This document shows, piece after piece, positions 11,074 to 19,347 of a stretch of 64,000 nt of DNA (its first letter is position 1; every line of letters begins with the position of its first letter). Below the pieces are notes generated by a model. The model made no database searches. It was not told where the DNA came from and saw only the letters and a program-made list of their open reading frames with translations. Both the position numbers and the translations under genes were made by a program. Source of the stretch: Crenothrix sp. D3 (GTDB lineage Bacteria > Pseudomonadota > Gammaproteobacteria > Methylococcales > Methylomonadaceae); NCBI GenBank assembly GCA_002134785.1, contig MBQZ01000062.1, forward strand, positions 62,001 to 126,000. The letters run 5' to 3'.

Positions 11074-11630
11074 GTGCTAAGTTTCAGCGATTTAAAGAAA
11101 ATTTTGTTGCTAATAACAAAGTTTATTCTGGTATTAGCGAACCTGAATTAATTGCAAAACTAGAAAAGTTTAAAAATAAATGTCATGAAAAGGGTTATAT
11201 CGAAGGAGATTTATTCCTCAATGAAGCCTATCCTGGAATGAAACCCACTTCATTCATTGTGAATTTATTTGCAAAAAAACAATGGTTAAAGCAAATAAGC
11301 AGGGGTAAAGCATTAGATGCACTCATTGAAACGCTACGAGAAACAACAACGCCTAACATTCGTGAAAATATTTTTACGTTAAGGATGCTAACATGGGAAG
11401 ACTTAACAGCTAGTGAAATCATAGAAATGTTTTTACATCCAAACAATTCAGTTAGAGTAAAACTAATTAGTTTTATAAAGACTGGTGTATTAACAGAACA
11501 ACAAATTCTGAGTATTTTTGATACCGAAAATTGGGAAATTATCAAGTTACTAACAGAAAATAAAAAGGCTGAAGAAGTTGCATTTAATTCTAAAGAATTA
11601 AAGTTTAAATGGTCGCAATGGACAATATAA
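11055..11630 (+). CDS. Unknown protein paired with the HEPN gene
   Basis: A 191-aa protein that overlaps the HEPN gene by 19 bp, so they are almost certainly co-translated. It is rich in Lys, Glu and Asn, probably all alpha-helical, with no signal or membrane segment. Repeating helices around residues 80-170 (ALDALIETLRE, NIRENIFTLRML, SVRVKLISFIK) are reminiscent of HEAT-like repeats, but this is only an impression. I recognise no family. Position suggests a regulator or antitoxin for the HEPN protein. Confidence 0.6.
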   Translation: MDTEQLSAKFQRFKENFVANNKVYSGISEPELIAKLEKFKNKCHEKGYIEGDLFLNEAYPGMKPTSFIVNLFAKKQWLKQISRGKALDALIETLRETTTPNIRENIFTLRMLTWEDLTASEIIEMFLHPNNSVRVKLISFIKTGVLTEQQILSIFDTENWEIIKLLTENKKAEEVAFNSKELKFKWSQWTI

Positions 11631-11682
11631 AAAACGCTAGTCAACACTATTTGTTTAAATTTCCCCAACTCATCAAAATCAC

Positions 11683-12456
11683 ATGACCCTAGCCAAACGT
11701 ATTATTCCCTGCCTTGATGTTGATAATGGGCGCGTTGTAAAAGGCGTGCAGTTTGTTGATATTCGTGATGCAGGTGACCCTGTTGAAATCGCCCGCCGTT
11801 ATGACCGTGAAGGCGCGGATGAAATTACCTTTTTAGACATCACTGCCACCCATCATGAACGCAACACAATGGTTCATGTGGTGGAACAAGTCGCCAGTGA
11901 AGTGTTTATACCGCTCACTGTTGGCGGTGGTATTCGTACCTTAGACGACATACGCACCATGTTAAACGCAGGTGCGGATAAAGTCGGCATTAACAGCGCG
12001 GCGATATTCAGACCTGAATTTGTCAGAGAAGCCGCCGAACGCTTTGGTTCACAATGTATCGTCGTCGCCATTGATGCCAAAAAAGTCAGCAGCGAGAGTG
12101 AACCCAATCGCTGGGAAATTTTCACCCACGGCGGACGCAAACCCACAGGCATAGACGCAGTTGAATGGGCTGTGAAAATGGTGGAATTTGGCGCGGGTGA
12201 AATTCTATTAACCAGCATGGACAAAGACGGCACCAAAAGCGGCTTTAACTTGCCCTTGACCCGCGCTGTCAGTGAAGCGGTGTCTGTGCCTGTGATTGCA
12301 TCGGGCGGCGTGGGTAACTTAGACCATTTAGCCGAAGGCATACTCGAAGGCAAAGCCGATGCCGTATTAGCCGCCAGTATTTTTCATTTTGGTGAATACA
12401 CCATTGAACAGGCTAAACAACATTTGCGCTCACGCGGTATTGAAGTGAGATTATAA
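11683..12456 (+). CDS. hisF: Imidazole glycerol phosphate synthase, cyclase subunit
   Basis: A 257-aa (beta-alpha)8 barrel. The catalytic Asp is in [17 protein letters not shown] (residues 8-24), the second in IDAKK, and the phosphate loops are [10 protein letters not shown] and [10 protein letters not shown]. With HisH it makes IGP and AICAR from PRFAR. It is followed 2 bp later by the DUF4160 gene, another insertion into the operon. Confidence 0.97.
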   Translation: MTLAKRIIPCLDVDNGRVVKGVQFVDIRDAGDPVEIARRYDREGADEITFLDITATHHERNTMVHVVEQVASEVFIPLTVGGGIRTLDDIRTMLNAGADKVGINSAAIFRPEFVREAAERFGSQCIVVAIDAKKVSSESEPNRWEIFTHGGRKPTGIDAVEWAVKMVEFGAGEILLTSMDKDGTKSGFNLPLTRAVSEAVSVPVIASGGVGNLDHLAEGILEGKADAVLAASIFHFGEYTIEQAKQHLRSRGIEVRL

Positions 12457-12458
12457 TC

Positions 12459-12728
12459 ATGCCCACTATTTCTATGTTTTACGGCATTATTATCTATATG
12501 TACTTCATGGATAATAAACAACACAAACTGCCACATATCCATGTTAAATATCAGGATGATGAAGTTATTGTTGCTATTCCAGAGGGTGATATTTTGGAGG
12601 GCAGTATTCCAAAAGCTAAAATGAAATTATTACAAGCATGGATTGAAATACATAAGGATGAGTTAATGGCAGATTGGCAACTCGCTGTTTCTGGTGAACT
12701 GCCCTATAAAATAGAACCCTTGCGTTAA
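12459..12728 (+). CDS. DUF4160 family small protein
   Basis: An 89-aa protein with the DUF4160 pattern: TISMFYGIIIYMYF at the start, then KQHKLPHIHVKYQDDEVIVAI and LQAWIEIHKDELMADWQLA. DUF4160 genes are usually next to a DUF2442 gene, exactly as here (12733), and the pair has been proposed as a toxin-antitoxin-like module. Function is not established. It begins 2 bp after the hisF stop, so it depends on his operon transcription. Confidence 0.85.
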   Translation: MPTISMFYGIIIYMYFMDNKQHKLPHIHVKYQDDEVIVAIPEGDILEGSIPKAKMKLLQAWIEIHKDELMADWQLAVSGELPYKIEPLR

Positions 12729-12732
12729 TATC

Positions 12733-13002
12733 ATGAATCCCCGTGTTAAAACCGTTAAGCCAACGGATGATTATCAATTAATACTAGAATTTACTAATGG
12801 TGAATGCGGTCTTTATGATTGCAAGCCATTATTAGATTTTGGTGTATTTAGGGAATTACAGGATATTAATTATTTTAAACAAGTCGCTGTTATTGATGGC
12901 ACGGTGACGTGGATAAATGAACAAGATATTTGCCCTGATACGCTTTATTTGGATTCTGTGATGATTGATAATGAAATAGCCACAATAGATAGACTGATGT
13001 AA
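12733..13002 (+). CDS. DUF2442 family small protein
   Basis: An 89-aa protein with the DUF2442 pattern: RVKTVKPTDDYQLILEFTNGE at the start, then FKQVAVIDGTVTWINEQDICPDTLY. It follows the DUF4160 gene by 4 bp. The family is small, often C-terminally DNA-binding in longer versions, and lies in TA-like pairs; here only the short domain is present. Role inferred from pairing only. Confidence 0.85.
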   Translation: MNPRVKTVKPTDDYQLILEFTNGECGLYDCKPLLDFGVFRELQDINYFKQVAVIDGTVTWINEQDICPDTLYLDSVMIDNEIATIDRLM

Positions 13003-13087
13003 AGAAGCCTATCGTTCACGATTGATGGGCTTCGTACTATACTATAATTCGTTTTATTTGAAGCAGTATCGCAATAGGAGCTTTATT

Positions 13088-13879
13088 ATGCCAGACAATG
13101 CTAAACATATAGGATTACGATATTTATTAGATTATATTTATAGCAAAGTTAATCAAATAGCCGATGATATGTCGGAGTTGAAGCAGCTTATATCTAAGTC
13201 GGAAATGAAATTGCTTAAACATGAGGTGATACATATTGATGAAATTGATGTAACTCAAAAAGGGATACTTGATGAAAATGAAAAGAAACAGCTAGAAAAT
13301 ACGCTAGTAAAAATGAATATCAGAAATATCCATCACTTATTGATATTCGAAATAATTTTTTGGGTAGTTGCAGTAAGTAAATATTTTTTTAAATTCCAGT
13401 CTCCATTTTATGATGCTACACCAAGCCAACTTGTGTTTTTGGCTTGCATCGTTACTTCAACATTAGCTCTTACAGTTATAGGGAACAGATTTCGCGATAA
13501 AATGAACGATATTAAAAAAGAAAATTTGGACATAATAAAAATCAAAGCACTAAACAGTTGTGATACGAATTTAGGTAAACAACTTGATCAAAGAATTAAG
13601 GATATTTGTGAGTCATACAAGAGCTGTAAAATTGGACTTTCTCAAATGACATTCATTCTTGCCGTACAAGTTGTTATGACTTGTATTATCTGCTTTAGGA
13701 TATTGCTTAATTTTCTACGTTTTTATTGGTCTGATGTCTTGGTTCAATTTATTGATATAGGTCTAGTTTTAGGTTCAGTTTATCTATTCAGCTTTTTATG
13801 GGTTCACTACTTTCTTCACTATGGCGGTGGTGAACACTTTTTCGACAAAAAAAATCACAACAACCACACAAAATCATGA
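13088..13879 (+). CDS. Four-helix membrane protein of unknown function
   Basis: I chose the ATG at 13088 because AGGAG lies 7 nt upstream; the frame is open 22 codons further back. The 263-aa product has a soluble N-terminal part with a coiled-coil-like stretch (residues 15-75) and four hydrophobic segments in two pairs. Those start near LLIFEIIFWVVAV, LVFLACIVTSTLAL, FILAVQVVMTCIICF and IDIGLVLGSVYLF. Between the pairs is a charged cytosolic loop. A TATAAT-like box lies just upstream (13042-13047 region). It is AT-rich and unlike the his genes around it. No family recognised. Its stop overlaps an ATG that begins a hisE-like fragment. Confidence 0.65.
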   Translation: MPDNAKHIGLRYLLDYIYSKVNQIADDMSELKQLISKSEMKLLKHEVIHIDEIDVTQKGILDENEKKQLENTLVKMNIRNIHHLLIFEIIFWVVAVSKYFFKFQSPFYDATPSQLVFLACIVTSTLALTVIGNRFRDKMNDIKKENLDIIKIKALNSCDTNLGKQLDQRIKDICESYKSCKIGLSQMTFILAVQVVMTCIICFRILLNFLRFYWSDVLVQFIDIGLVLGSVYLFSFLWVHYFLHYGGGEHFFDKKNHNNHTKS

Positions 13880-13908
13880 ATAACACATTAACTCAACTCT
13901 CCGAAGCA
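13876..13908 (+). pseudogene. Remnant of the hisE 5' end
   Basis: The first 11 codons read MNNTLTQLSEA, compared with [11 protein letters not shown] at the true hisE start (15580). The DNA matches at all but about four of 31 positions. The similarity stops where a palindromic repeat begins (13905). This indicates that the hisE start was duplicated, and that the repeat and the PIN-pair/hisI segment now lie between the fragment and the intact gene. Confidence 0.7.
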
Positions 13909-14004
13909 AGTAGCCTGCATGGAGTGTAACGGAATGCGGGGCTTTTCGTTGATGATGTCACTATTCCCCGTGTTCCGCTACGCTCCACACGGGCTACTTA
14001 CTTA
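13905..14004. repeat. About 100-bp inverted-repeat element (type AAGTAGCC...GGCTACTT)
   Basis: The ends CAAGTAGCC and GGCTACTTaC are inverted. Internal arms GGAGTGTAACGGAATGCGGGG and a CCCCGTGTTCCGC half face each other. Two related elements lie at 58700-58787 and 58889-58993. It has no coding capacity and looks like a miniature mobile or REP-type element. Confidence 0.75.
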
Positions 14005-14018
14005 AGGGTATTTATTAA

Positions 14019-14237
14019 ATGAACACCGCAGAATTAATTTATCAAGAAAGCAAAGAATTACCCGAATTTGAAGCAAGGGAAGTTTTGGATTTTGTTGTAT
14101 TCTTAAAAGCCAAAAGACAGCGAAAACTGGCGGCTGAGCAAGAAATAGCGGACATGAGCGAGTTTGACCAGTTTGGTTCGGTTTTTGATGGGAATTTTGA
14201 CAGGGATGCTTGTTATGACCGACCTCATCTTCGTTGA
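14019..14237 (+). CDS. DUF2281-type antitoxin of a broken PIN toxin pair
   Basis: A 72-aa protein with the DUF2281 signature at its N-terminus (NTAELIYQESKELPEFEARE, then VLDFVVFLKAK). Such proteins are usually encoded directly before a VapC-like PIN toxin and are taken to be the antitoxin. The gene overlaps the downstream PIN gene by 23 bp. The C-terminal part (EQEIADMSEFDQFGSVF) would be the toxin-binding tail. The partner is frameshifted, so the antitoxin is probably an orphan. Confidence 0.8.
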   Translation: MNTAELIYQESKELPEFEAREVLDFVVFLKAKRQRKLAAEQEIADMSEFDQFGSVFDGNFDRDACYDRPHLR

Positions 14238-14615
14238 TACCAATATGGTGCTTTATACACTCGGCGAGGATGAACGCAAAAAAGCCATTGCACGAAATGT
14301 ATTAGCTAAACATCCTGTGTTAAGTTCGCAGGTGATTAATGAAGCGGTGAATGTTTGTTTGCGGCGTTTTAAATTCACGCGGGAACAGGCTTACGCTTTT
14401 GCAGATGCGGTGATGCGTAGAACCGATGTACAAGCCGTTGATGAAACCACTATCCGCAAAAGTGCTGAAATCGCGTTGCGTTATCAGTTTTCTAACTGGG
14501 TTCGCTGATTATTGCCGCCGCTTTACTGGCAAAGTGTGACATTCTTTATTCTGAGGATATGCAGCATAATCAAGTGATTGAAGGTCAATTGACCATCCTA
14601 AATCCTTTTTATTAA
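14215..14615 (+). pseudogene. VapC-like PIN domain toxin, frameshifted
   Basis: ATG at 14215 starts TDLIFVDTNMVLYTLG, a typical PIN beginning with the first acidic residue (VDTN). The frame stops at 14508 after RYQFSNWVR. If one base were restored near 14500, reading would continue as SLIIAAALLAKCDILYSEDM and then QVIEGQLTILNPF, ending at TAA 14613-14615. The lost part contains the second and third acidic regions (around W-D and SEDM), so the product as it stands should be inactive. The break is a one-base loss or a sequencing error. Confidence 0.8.
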
Positions 14616-14647
14616 GCTAGACGCTTTAAATTAACTTTACAAACATT

Positions 14648-15037
14648 ATGAATACAACTTGGTTAAATGAAATCCGCTGGACAGAAGAGGGCTTAATCCC
14701 TGTGATTGCCCAGCAACACGACAGCGGCAAAGTGGTGATGTTTGCGTGGATGAACCGTGAATCGTTGGCTTTAACGGTGCAGGAAGGTTATGCGGTTTAT
14801 TGGTCACGCTCACGCGGTCGGTTATGGCGCAAAGGCGAAGAATCAGGGCATAGACAAAAAGTCATCGGTTTGTTTATGGATTGTGACGAAGATGTGCTGT
14901 TGCTGCACATTGAACAAGAAGGCGGTATTGCTTGCCACACAGGACGTGAAAGCTGTTTTTATCGGCAGTTGGTTGATGGGCAGTGGCAAGCGGTTGAGCC
15001 TGTGTTGAAAAATCCAGATGAAATTTATGCAAAATAG
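14648..15037 (+). CDS. hisI: Phosphoribosyl-AMP cyclohydrolase
   Basis: A 129-aa monofunctional enzyme that opens the purine ring of PR-AMP. The conserved regions are [29 protein letters not shown], the metal-binding [13 protein letters not shown] and [14 protein letters not shown]. HisE is a separate gene (15580) and not fused as in enterics. Between them lie a HicB gene, a hicA remnant and a small conserved gene. Confidence 0.97.
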   Translation: MNTTWLNEIRWTEEGLIPVIAQQHDSGKVVMFAWMNRESLALTVQEGYAVYWSRSRGRLWRKGEESGHRQKVIGLFMDCDEDVLLLHIEQEGGIACHTGRESCFYRQLVDGQWQAVEPVLKNPDEIYAK

Positions 15038-15093
15038 CTCGATAGGATGGACTGGTAAGCCTATTCTATAAACACTGTTAAAGAGGAAATATC

Positions 15094-15300
15094 ATGGAAT
15101 TATCTGCTGTATTAACTCCCGCCCTTGAAGGCGGTTATGTTGCGTTGAATCCTGAAACGGGAACGACTACACAAGGTGAGAGCATTGAAGAGGCTTTGTT
15201 AAATTTACAAGAAGCCACTGAACTTTACTTGGAGGAGTTTCCATTAACGATGTCAGGGCGTTCATTGCTGACCACATTCCAAGTTCCTGCTCATGCCTAG
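15094..15300 (+). CDS. hicB: HicB family antitoxin
   Basis: A 68-aa protein with the HicB partial RNase H-like fold: ELSAVLTPALEGGYVALNP followed by TTTQGESIEEALLNLQEATELYLEE. AAAGAGGAAA stands just upstream as ribosome binding site. In complete loci HicB neutralises the mRNA interferase HicA. Here hicA survives only as 18 codons (15293-15349), so this antitoxin is orphaned. It sits between hisI and hisE and is probably transcribed with them. Confidence 0.85.
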   Translation: MELSAVLTPALEGGYVALNPETGTTTQGESIEEALLNLQEATELYLEEFPLTMSGRSLLTTFQVPAHA

Positions 15301-15349
15301 TTTGCCCATTATTTCTGTTGATGACTTTATTAATGCAATGAATGATTGA
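15293..15349 (+). pseudogene. hicA remnant
   Basis: An ATG that overlaps the hicB stop begins MPSLPIISVDDFINAMND and then stops. This matches the usual HicA N-terminus (MP-LP-V-SG--) in kind and in its overlap with hicB, but the double-stranded RNA-binding-like core with its catalytic His is missing. The toxin is therefore truncated. Confidence 0.55.
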
Positions 15350-15354
15350 GCATT

Positions 15355-15576
15355 ATGAATGTACATCATTTTGTCGTTTGCATAGACAACGCCGATTATC
15401 CTGCGTCATTAGAACGGTGCAAGATTTATCAAATGTTGCCCGATGAACAGGGAAAACAACGTCAATATATTCGTGTTATTGATGAATCAGGTGAGGATTA
15501 TTTATATCCTCAAACATTATTTATTCCTATCACTCTGAGTAGTGAACTTGAAACCGCTATTGTAAAAGCAGCATAA
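15355..15576 (+). CDS. Small conserved protein of unknown function
   Basis: A 73-aa protein starting MNVHHFVVCIDNADYPASLE. It contains KIYQMLPDEQ and the block RVIDESGEDYLYP, which I recognise as a recurrent small family in bacterial genomes, without a known function. It may be compact and beta-rich. It often appears near TA-type genes. A TTG 9 nt earlier is an alternative start. It ends 3 bp before hisE. Confidence 0.7.
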   Translation: MNVHHFVVCIDNADYPASLERCKIYQMLPDEQGKQRQYIRVIDESGEDYLYPQTLFIPITLSSELETAIVKAA

Positions 15577-15579
15577 CTT

Positions 15580-15897
15580 ATGAACGACACATTAACCCAA
15601 CTCGCCGAAGTCTTAGAGCAACGTAAACAACAAGCTGCTGATAAATCGTATGTGGCTAGCTTGTATAGCAAAGGTTTGGACACCATATTAAAGAAGATTG
15701 GCGAAGAAGCCACTGAAACGGTTATTGCCGCTAAAGGCGATGACAAATCACAGATTGTTTATGAAATGGCAGATTTGTGGTTTCATTGCATGGTATTGTT
15801 AGCGCAACAAGATCTGCATCCTAACGATGTGTTAGCTGAATTACAACGCCGTTTTGGTCTATCTGGCTTGGAAGAAAAAGCTGGACGCAAATCATAA
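15580..15897 (+). CDS. hisE: Phosphoribosyl-ATP pyrophosphatase
   Basis: A 105-aa all-alpha MazG-like enzyme that hydrolyses PR-ATP to PR-AMP, the second step of histidine biosynthesis. The metal-binding pattern is [20 protein letters not shown] followed by [13 protein letters not shown]. It lies before tatABC, an order common in gammaproteobacteria. A decayed copy of its first 11 codons lies at 13876. Confidence 0.96.
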   Translation: MNDTLTQLAEVLEQRKQQAADKSYVASLYSKGLDTILKKIGEEATETVIAAKGDDKSQIVYEMADLWFHCMVLLAQQDLHPNDVLAELQRRFGLSGLEEKAGRKS

Positions 15898-15936
15898 AAG
15901 GTAGACGTTGCTCTGTAGCATCTCTACGATACCAAC

Positions 15937-15969
15937 ACGACTGCCAGCCCTTCAAGGACTGGCAGTCGT
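15937..15969. terminator. Hairpin between hisE and tatA
   Basis: ACGACTGCCAG and CTGGCAGTCGT form an 11-bp perfect stem with an 11-nt loop. A short T stretch follows about 10 nt later. It could terminate the his operon or attenuate read-through into tatABC; a dispersed palindrome is the alternative. Confidence 0.5.
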
Positions 15970-15996
15970 CATACTGCATTTTTACTGGAGTCAACC

Positions 15997-16218
15997 ATGA
16001 TAACTGTTCCTAAATTATTAATTTTATTAGCCATTATTATGGTGGTGTTCGGCACAAAAAAACTGCGTAATATCGGCACGGATTTGGGCGAAGCAATACG
16101 CGGGTTTCGCACGGCGTTGAAAGAAGGTGAGGGTGAAAAAATCGCCGAAGCTGATGATGTGAAAGATAAAATCATCGAAGGCGAGACGACAGCCAGCAAA
16201 ACCGATGAAAAAGTGTAA
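15997..16218 (+). CDS. tatA: Sec-independent protein translocase subunit TatA
   Basis: A 73-aa protein with a single N-terminal membrane helix ([19 protein letters not shown]), a hinge and an amphipathic helix ([18 protein letters not shown]), then a charged tail. TatA polymerises to form the pore of the twin-arginine translocase. It differs from TatB by the FG motif after the membrane helix. First gene of a complete tatABC unit. Confidence 0.94.
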   Translation: MITVPKLLILLAIIMVVFGTKKLRNIGTDLGEAIRGFRTALKEGEGEKIAEADDVKDKIIEGETTASKTDEKV

Positions 16219-16223
16219 GTGTC

Positions 16224-16553
16224 ATGTTTGAAATAGGTTTTTCTGAATTGGTGATGGTCGGCTTGGTGAGTTTACTGGTCATCGGGCCTGAACGTTTACC
16301 CGCTGCGGCACGATTGGCTGGATTCTGGCTGGGTAAAACCCGCGCAATGATAAATTCGGTTAAGGCAGAAATTCAAATTGAGCTGCACGCTGAAGAAATG
16401 CGCCAGCTATTCAAAGAAGAATCAGGTTTGCACGAATTTCAGCAACTGGTTGATGAAACTAACGAAACCGTACAGTCGATTCACTCCTCCATCACGTCGC
16501 TGTCTCAAGACGGTGTCGATTTAACAAAACGCCCTCCTCATGAGCTTGAATGA
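16224..16553 (+). CDS. tatB: Sec-independent protein translocase subunit TatB
   Basis: A 109-aa protein with [26 protein letters not shown] at its start, including the Glu-8 and the GPERLP hinge diagnostic of TatB. A long amphipathic and coiled helix follows. TatB with TatC forms the receptor for twin-arginine signal peptides. It starts 5 bp after tatA and overlaps tatC by 14 bp. Confidence 0.95.
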   Translation: MFEIGFSELVMVGLVSLLVIGPERLPAAARLAGFWLGKTRAMINSVKAEIQIELHAEEMRQLFKEESGLHEFQQLVDETNETVQSIHSSITSLSQDGVDLTKRPPHELE

Positions 16554-17310
16554 TTTTGACCCGCACACCTCGCCGTTTTTAAGTCACCTGCTTGAATTGC
16601 GGGATCGCCTGTTGCGGGCGATTTTAGCGGTGTTATTGGTTTTTTTACCGCTGTCTTTTTACGCCAATGATATTTACAGTTTTCTAGCTGAACCGTTATT
16701 AAAACACCTGCCAGAAAACAGCACCATGATTGCCATTGATGTGGCATCGCCATTTCTCACGCCGTTTAAATTGGCGTTGGTCGTGGCAGTGTTTTTAGCG
16801 GTGCCGATTATTCTGTATCAATTTTGGGCGTTTGTTGCACCAGGCCTATATAAAAGCGAACGCCGTTTAGTGTTGCCGTTATTGATTGCTAGCACATTGC
16901 TGTTTTATTTAGGCGTGGCGTTTGCCTACTTTGTGGTGTTTCCATTAGTGTTTGGCTTTTTGACCACCACCGCGCCTGTCGGTGTGACGGTGATGACTGA
17001 CATTACCAAGTATCTGGATTTTATTTTAACGATGTTCTTCGCCTTCGGCGTGTGTTTTGAAGTGCCGATTTTTACCATTGTGTTGGTGTGGACAGGCTTC
17101 ACATCGCCCGCTGAATTGGCTGATAAACGCCCTTATGTGATAGTCGGCGCGTTTATTATTGGGATGTTATTAACGCCCCCCGATGCTATTTCCCAAACGC
17201 TATTAGCCGTGCCGATGTGGATGTTATTTGAAATTGGACTGGTGTGTTCGCGATTTTTTGTGCATTCGCCTGATAAGGATGATAATTATCCTAAGGTCAT
17301 TGAAGATTAG
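16540..17310 (+). CDS. tatC: Sec-independent protein translocase subunit TatC
   Basis: A 256-aa protein with six membrane helices. The N-terminus carries the conserved [15 protein letters not shown], the receptor site for RR signal peptides, and later regions include [17 protein letters not shown] and the FG-x-CFE-P motif ([12 protein letters not shown]). The start overlaps tatB. The operon closes with a hairpin at 17312-17335. Confidence 0.97.
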   Translation: MSLNDFDPHTSPFLSHLLELRDRLLRAILAVLLVFLPLSFYANDIYSFLAEPLLKHLPENSTMIAIDVASPFLTPFKLALVVAVFLAVPIILYQFWAFVAPGLYKSERRLVLPLLIASTLLFYLGVAFAYFVVFPLVFGFLTTTAPVGVTVMTDITKYLDFILTMFFAFGVCFEVPIFTIVLVWTGFTSPAELADKRPYVIVGAFIIGMLLTPPDAISQTLLAVPMWMLFEIGLVCSRFFVHSPDKDDNYPKVIED

Positions 17311-17311
17311 G

Positions 17312-17335
17312 AAACCGATTGAGGTCAGTCGGTTT
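17312..17335. terminator. Bidirectional hairpin between tatC and tgpA
   Basis: AAACCGA and TCGGTTT pair over a 10-nt loop directly after the tatC stop; the flanks are A- and T-rich. tgpA converges from the right, so it can serve both units. Confidence 0.6.
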
Positions 17336-17391
17336 GCTTATTTCTAGCAACCCAACATCAAACTAATATGGTCGTCTATTTTTTGGGTTGA

Positions 17392-19347
17392 CTATCGCCA
17401 GCCCAACCTACGGTTATTCAATTTAAACTTAGCCACTAATTTGGCAAACCTAATAAAATTCTCGCGGGTAGTCACTCTGCCATAACGTAGTTGAATAAAC
17501 GCGGCGGTAATTTCTTCAATCATTTCCGCGTGTTCTGGCAAGGCTGTTGTAGCGCGTTGGGCAAAATCCACCGCACCTTCACGGCTAGTTATGATTAAGC
17601 CAGTAGGTTGTAGTTTTTGGCAAAATTGTTGATAAAGTCGTAACACTGGATCGATGGCTTTTTTCTTTTGGTGCAGTAAAAAAATACTCAACAAGACAGT
17701 TATTAAACCGACCAACGCCATCAACCACTGCATCATGGTTTTGAAATCATGAATACCAAATGAACTGAGAAAATTGGATTGATTGCTACTGTAGTTGACC
17801 ACCCAGCGTTGCCATTGGTAATCGGCGTTCTCCCATAATTGAAGCCCTTTTTTTAGCCAGTTTGTGTGCTTGGCATTGCTTGCATTGAAGAAAATTTCAC
17901 CACCAAGTTCTAGTTGATCGAGATTAAGCTGTTGTTCAATACGTTCTGGGGCAATGGCCGCAGTCGGATCAACGCGTACCCAGCCTTGATTTTCTAGCCA
18001 TACTTCTGCCCACGCGTGCGCATTGGCTTGTCGCACTTCCAGAAAGTTGCCCACGGTATTAAATTCACCGCCTTGATAACCTGTGACAACTCGTGCAGGA
18101 ATATGGGCAACACGCATTAAATACACAAATGCCGCCGCGTAGTGACTACAAAAACCACGCCGTGTAGTAAATAAAAAACTCTCAATGGGATTGTCTTCCA
18201 TCAGTGGCGGAGTGAGTGTGTAATGAAAGTCTTCTTGTTTAAAATGGTTAAGTAGCTGTTGAATAAACGCGTCGGGCTTGCTATCAAAACCATGCAGTTG
18301 GGTTACGAGTTGCTTAATTTTATCGGAAGGTTCACGCGGTAGCTGGATACTATCTTGGTATTCGATTTGTGTCACCCGCTGCGTGTTGTATTGTAGATAC
18401 GAGGTGATTTGATATTCCGCACGTTTGGTTGGATTTTCTAAATTGATGAGTTGGTAATAGCCTGTTTGTGCTAATGGTTTGGCAAATTGTGTCGGGAGTT
18501 CTAAAGCAAACACCCAGTTTTTTTCCTGCGCTTCCATTAATAGCGTGTATGAATACGCGATGCCTGTGGTGCGTGGGGGTGTCGTGTGGGCTTCAAAGCG
18601 TTGACTGCTTAGTTGTGTCCAGCGTTTACCATCGGTATATGATAGCACTGGCCCGCGCCAATAACGCTGTTTGGGCGGCGGTATTGCACCCGTAAATTTA
18701 ACACGAAATACCAGTTCTTCTGATGTGCCTAAGTCGCTGATAGAACCAGGTTCCATGCTGTCGCTTAGACCAATTTTGGCTTTATTTTTTTCTTCAAACA
18801 GCATCCAGCGCGGTGCTTCTATGCGTGGAAATAAAATAAAGATGATTGCCGCCATCGGTATGGCTTGCAGAATAATAACGGCGGCGGTTTTTAAAGCCGC
18901 GCGTGTTTGTACTTGAATGCTGTTGATAGTCACCAGTGTGGCAAGTAATGCACAGCACACTGCGAGGATATAAGCCGCTATGAGTAGACTTTGTTCGTAT
19001 AAAAATAACGAAGCGGCGACAATAAACGCTAAATAAGTGACTAGATAAATATCCCGTTCGGCTTTGATTTCTAATAATTTTAAGCCGAGGGCGAGGATGA
19101 ATAAATTAGTACCTGCATCACGTCCGAGTAAGTGCCTGTGTTGACTAAGCAGCAGCGCGAAAGCGAGCAGTGTGAGGAAAAAAAGTATTCGCGTTGTTGG
19201 TAAATACTGGGGTCGCCAGACGCAAACAAACCGCCAACTTAGCATCAAGCTAAAAAAACCAAATAGGGCAGGGGGGATATTGGCACTGTGCGGTAATACA
19301 ATCAAGCCGACAGAGGACAATAAAAAGATCAAACTATTTTTATTCAT
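17392..19347 (-). CDS. TgpA-like transglutaminase with DUF3488 membrane domain
   Basis: I chose the ATG at 19347, which overlaps the DUF58 stop (ATGA); the frame is open eight codons further. The product has about 651 aa. Residues 1-190 hold a row of membrane helices (DUF3488). A periplasmic transglutaminase core follows with Cys in RRGFCSHYA, His in ANAHAWAEVW and Asp in VRVDPTAA. A further membrane helix near residue 550 and a cytosolic tail end the protein. TgpA of Pseudomonas is the type member. It forms a unit with DUF58 and MoxR genes, probably acting in envelope maturation. Confidence 0.92.
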   Translation of the reverse strand: MNKNSLIFLLSSVGLIVLPHSANIPPALFGFFSLMLSWRFVCVWRPQYLPTTRILFFLTLLAFALLLSQHRHLLGRDAGTNLFILALGLKLLEIKAERDIYLVTYLAFIVAASLFLYEQSLLIAAYILAVCCALLATLVTINSIQVQTRAALKTAAVIILQAIPMAAIIFILFPRIEAPRWMLFEEKNKAKIGLSDSMEPGSISDLGTSEELVFRVKFTGAIPPPKQRYWRGPVLSYTDGKRWTQLSSQRFEAHTTPPRTTGIAYSYTLLMEAQEKNWVFALELPTQFAKPLAQTGYYQLINLENPTKRAEYQITSYLQYNTQRVTQIEYQDSIQLPREPSDKIKQLVTQLHGFDSKPDAFIQQLLNHFKQEDFHYTLTPPLMEDNPIESFLFTTRRGFCSHYAAAFVYLMRVAHIPARVVTGYQGGEFNTVGNFLEVRQANAHAWAEVWLENQGWVRVDPTAAIAPERIEQQLNLDQLELGGEIFFNASNAKHTNWLKKGLQLWENADYQWQRWVVNYSSNQSNFLSSFGIHDFKTMMQWLMALVGLITVLLSIFLLHQKKKAIDPVLRLYQQFCQKLQPTGLIITSREGAVDFAQRATTALPEHAEMIEEITAAFIQLRYGRVTTRENFIRFAKLVAKFKLNNRRLGWR

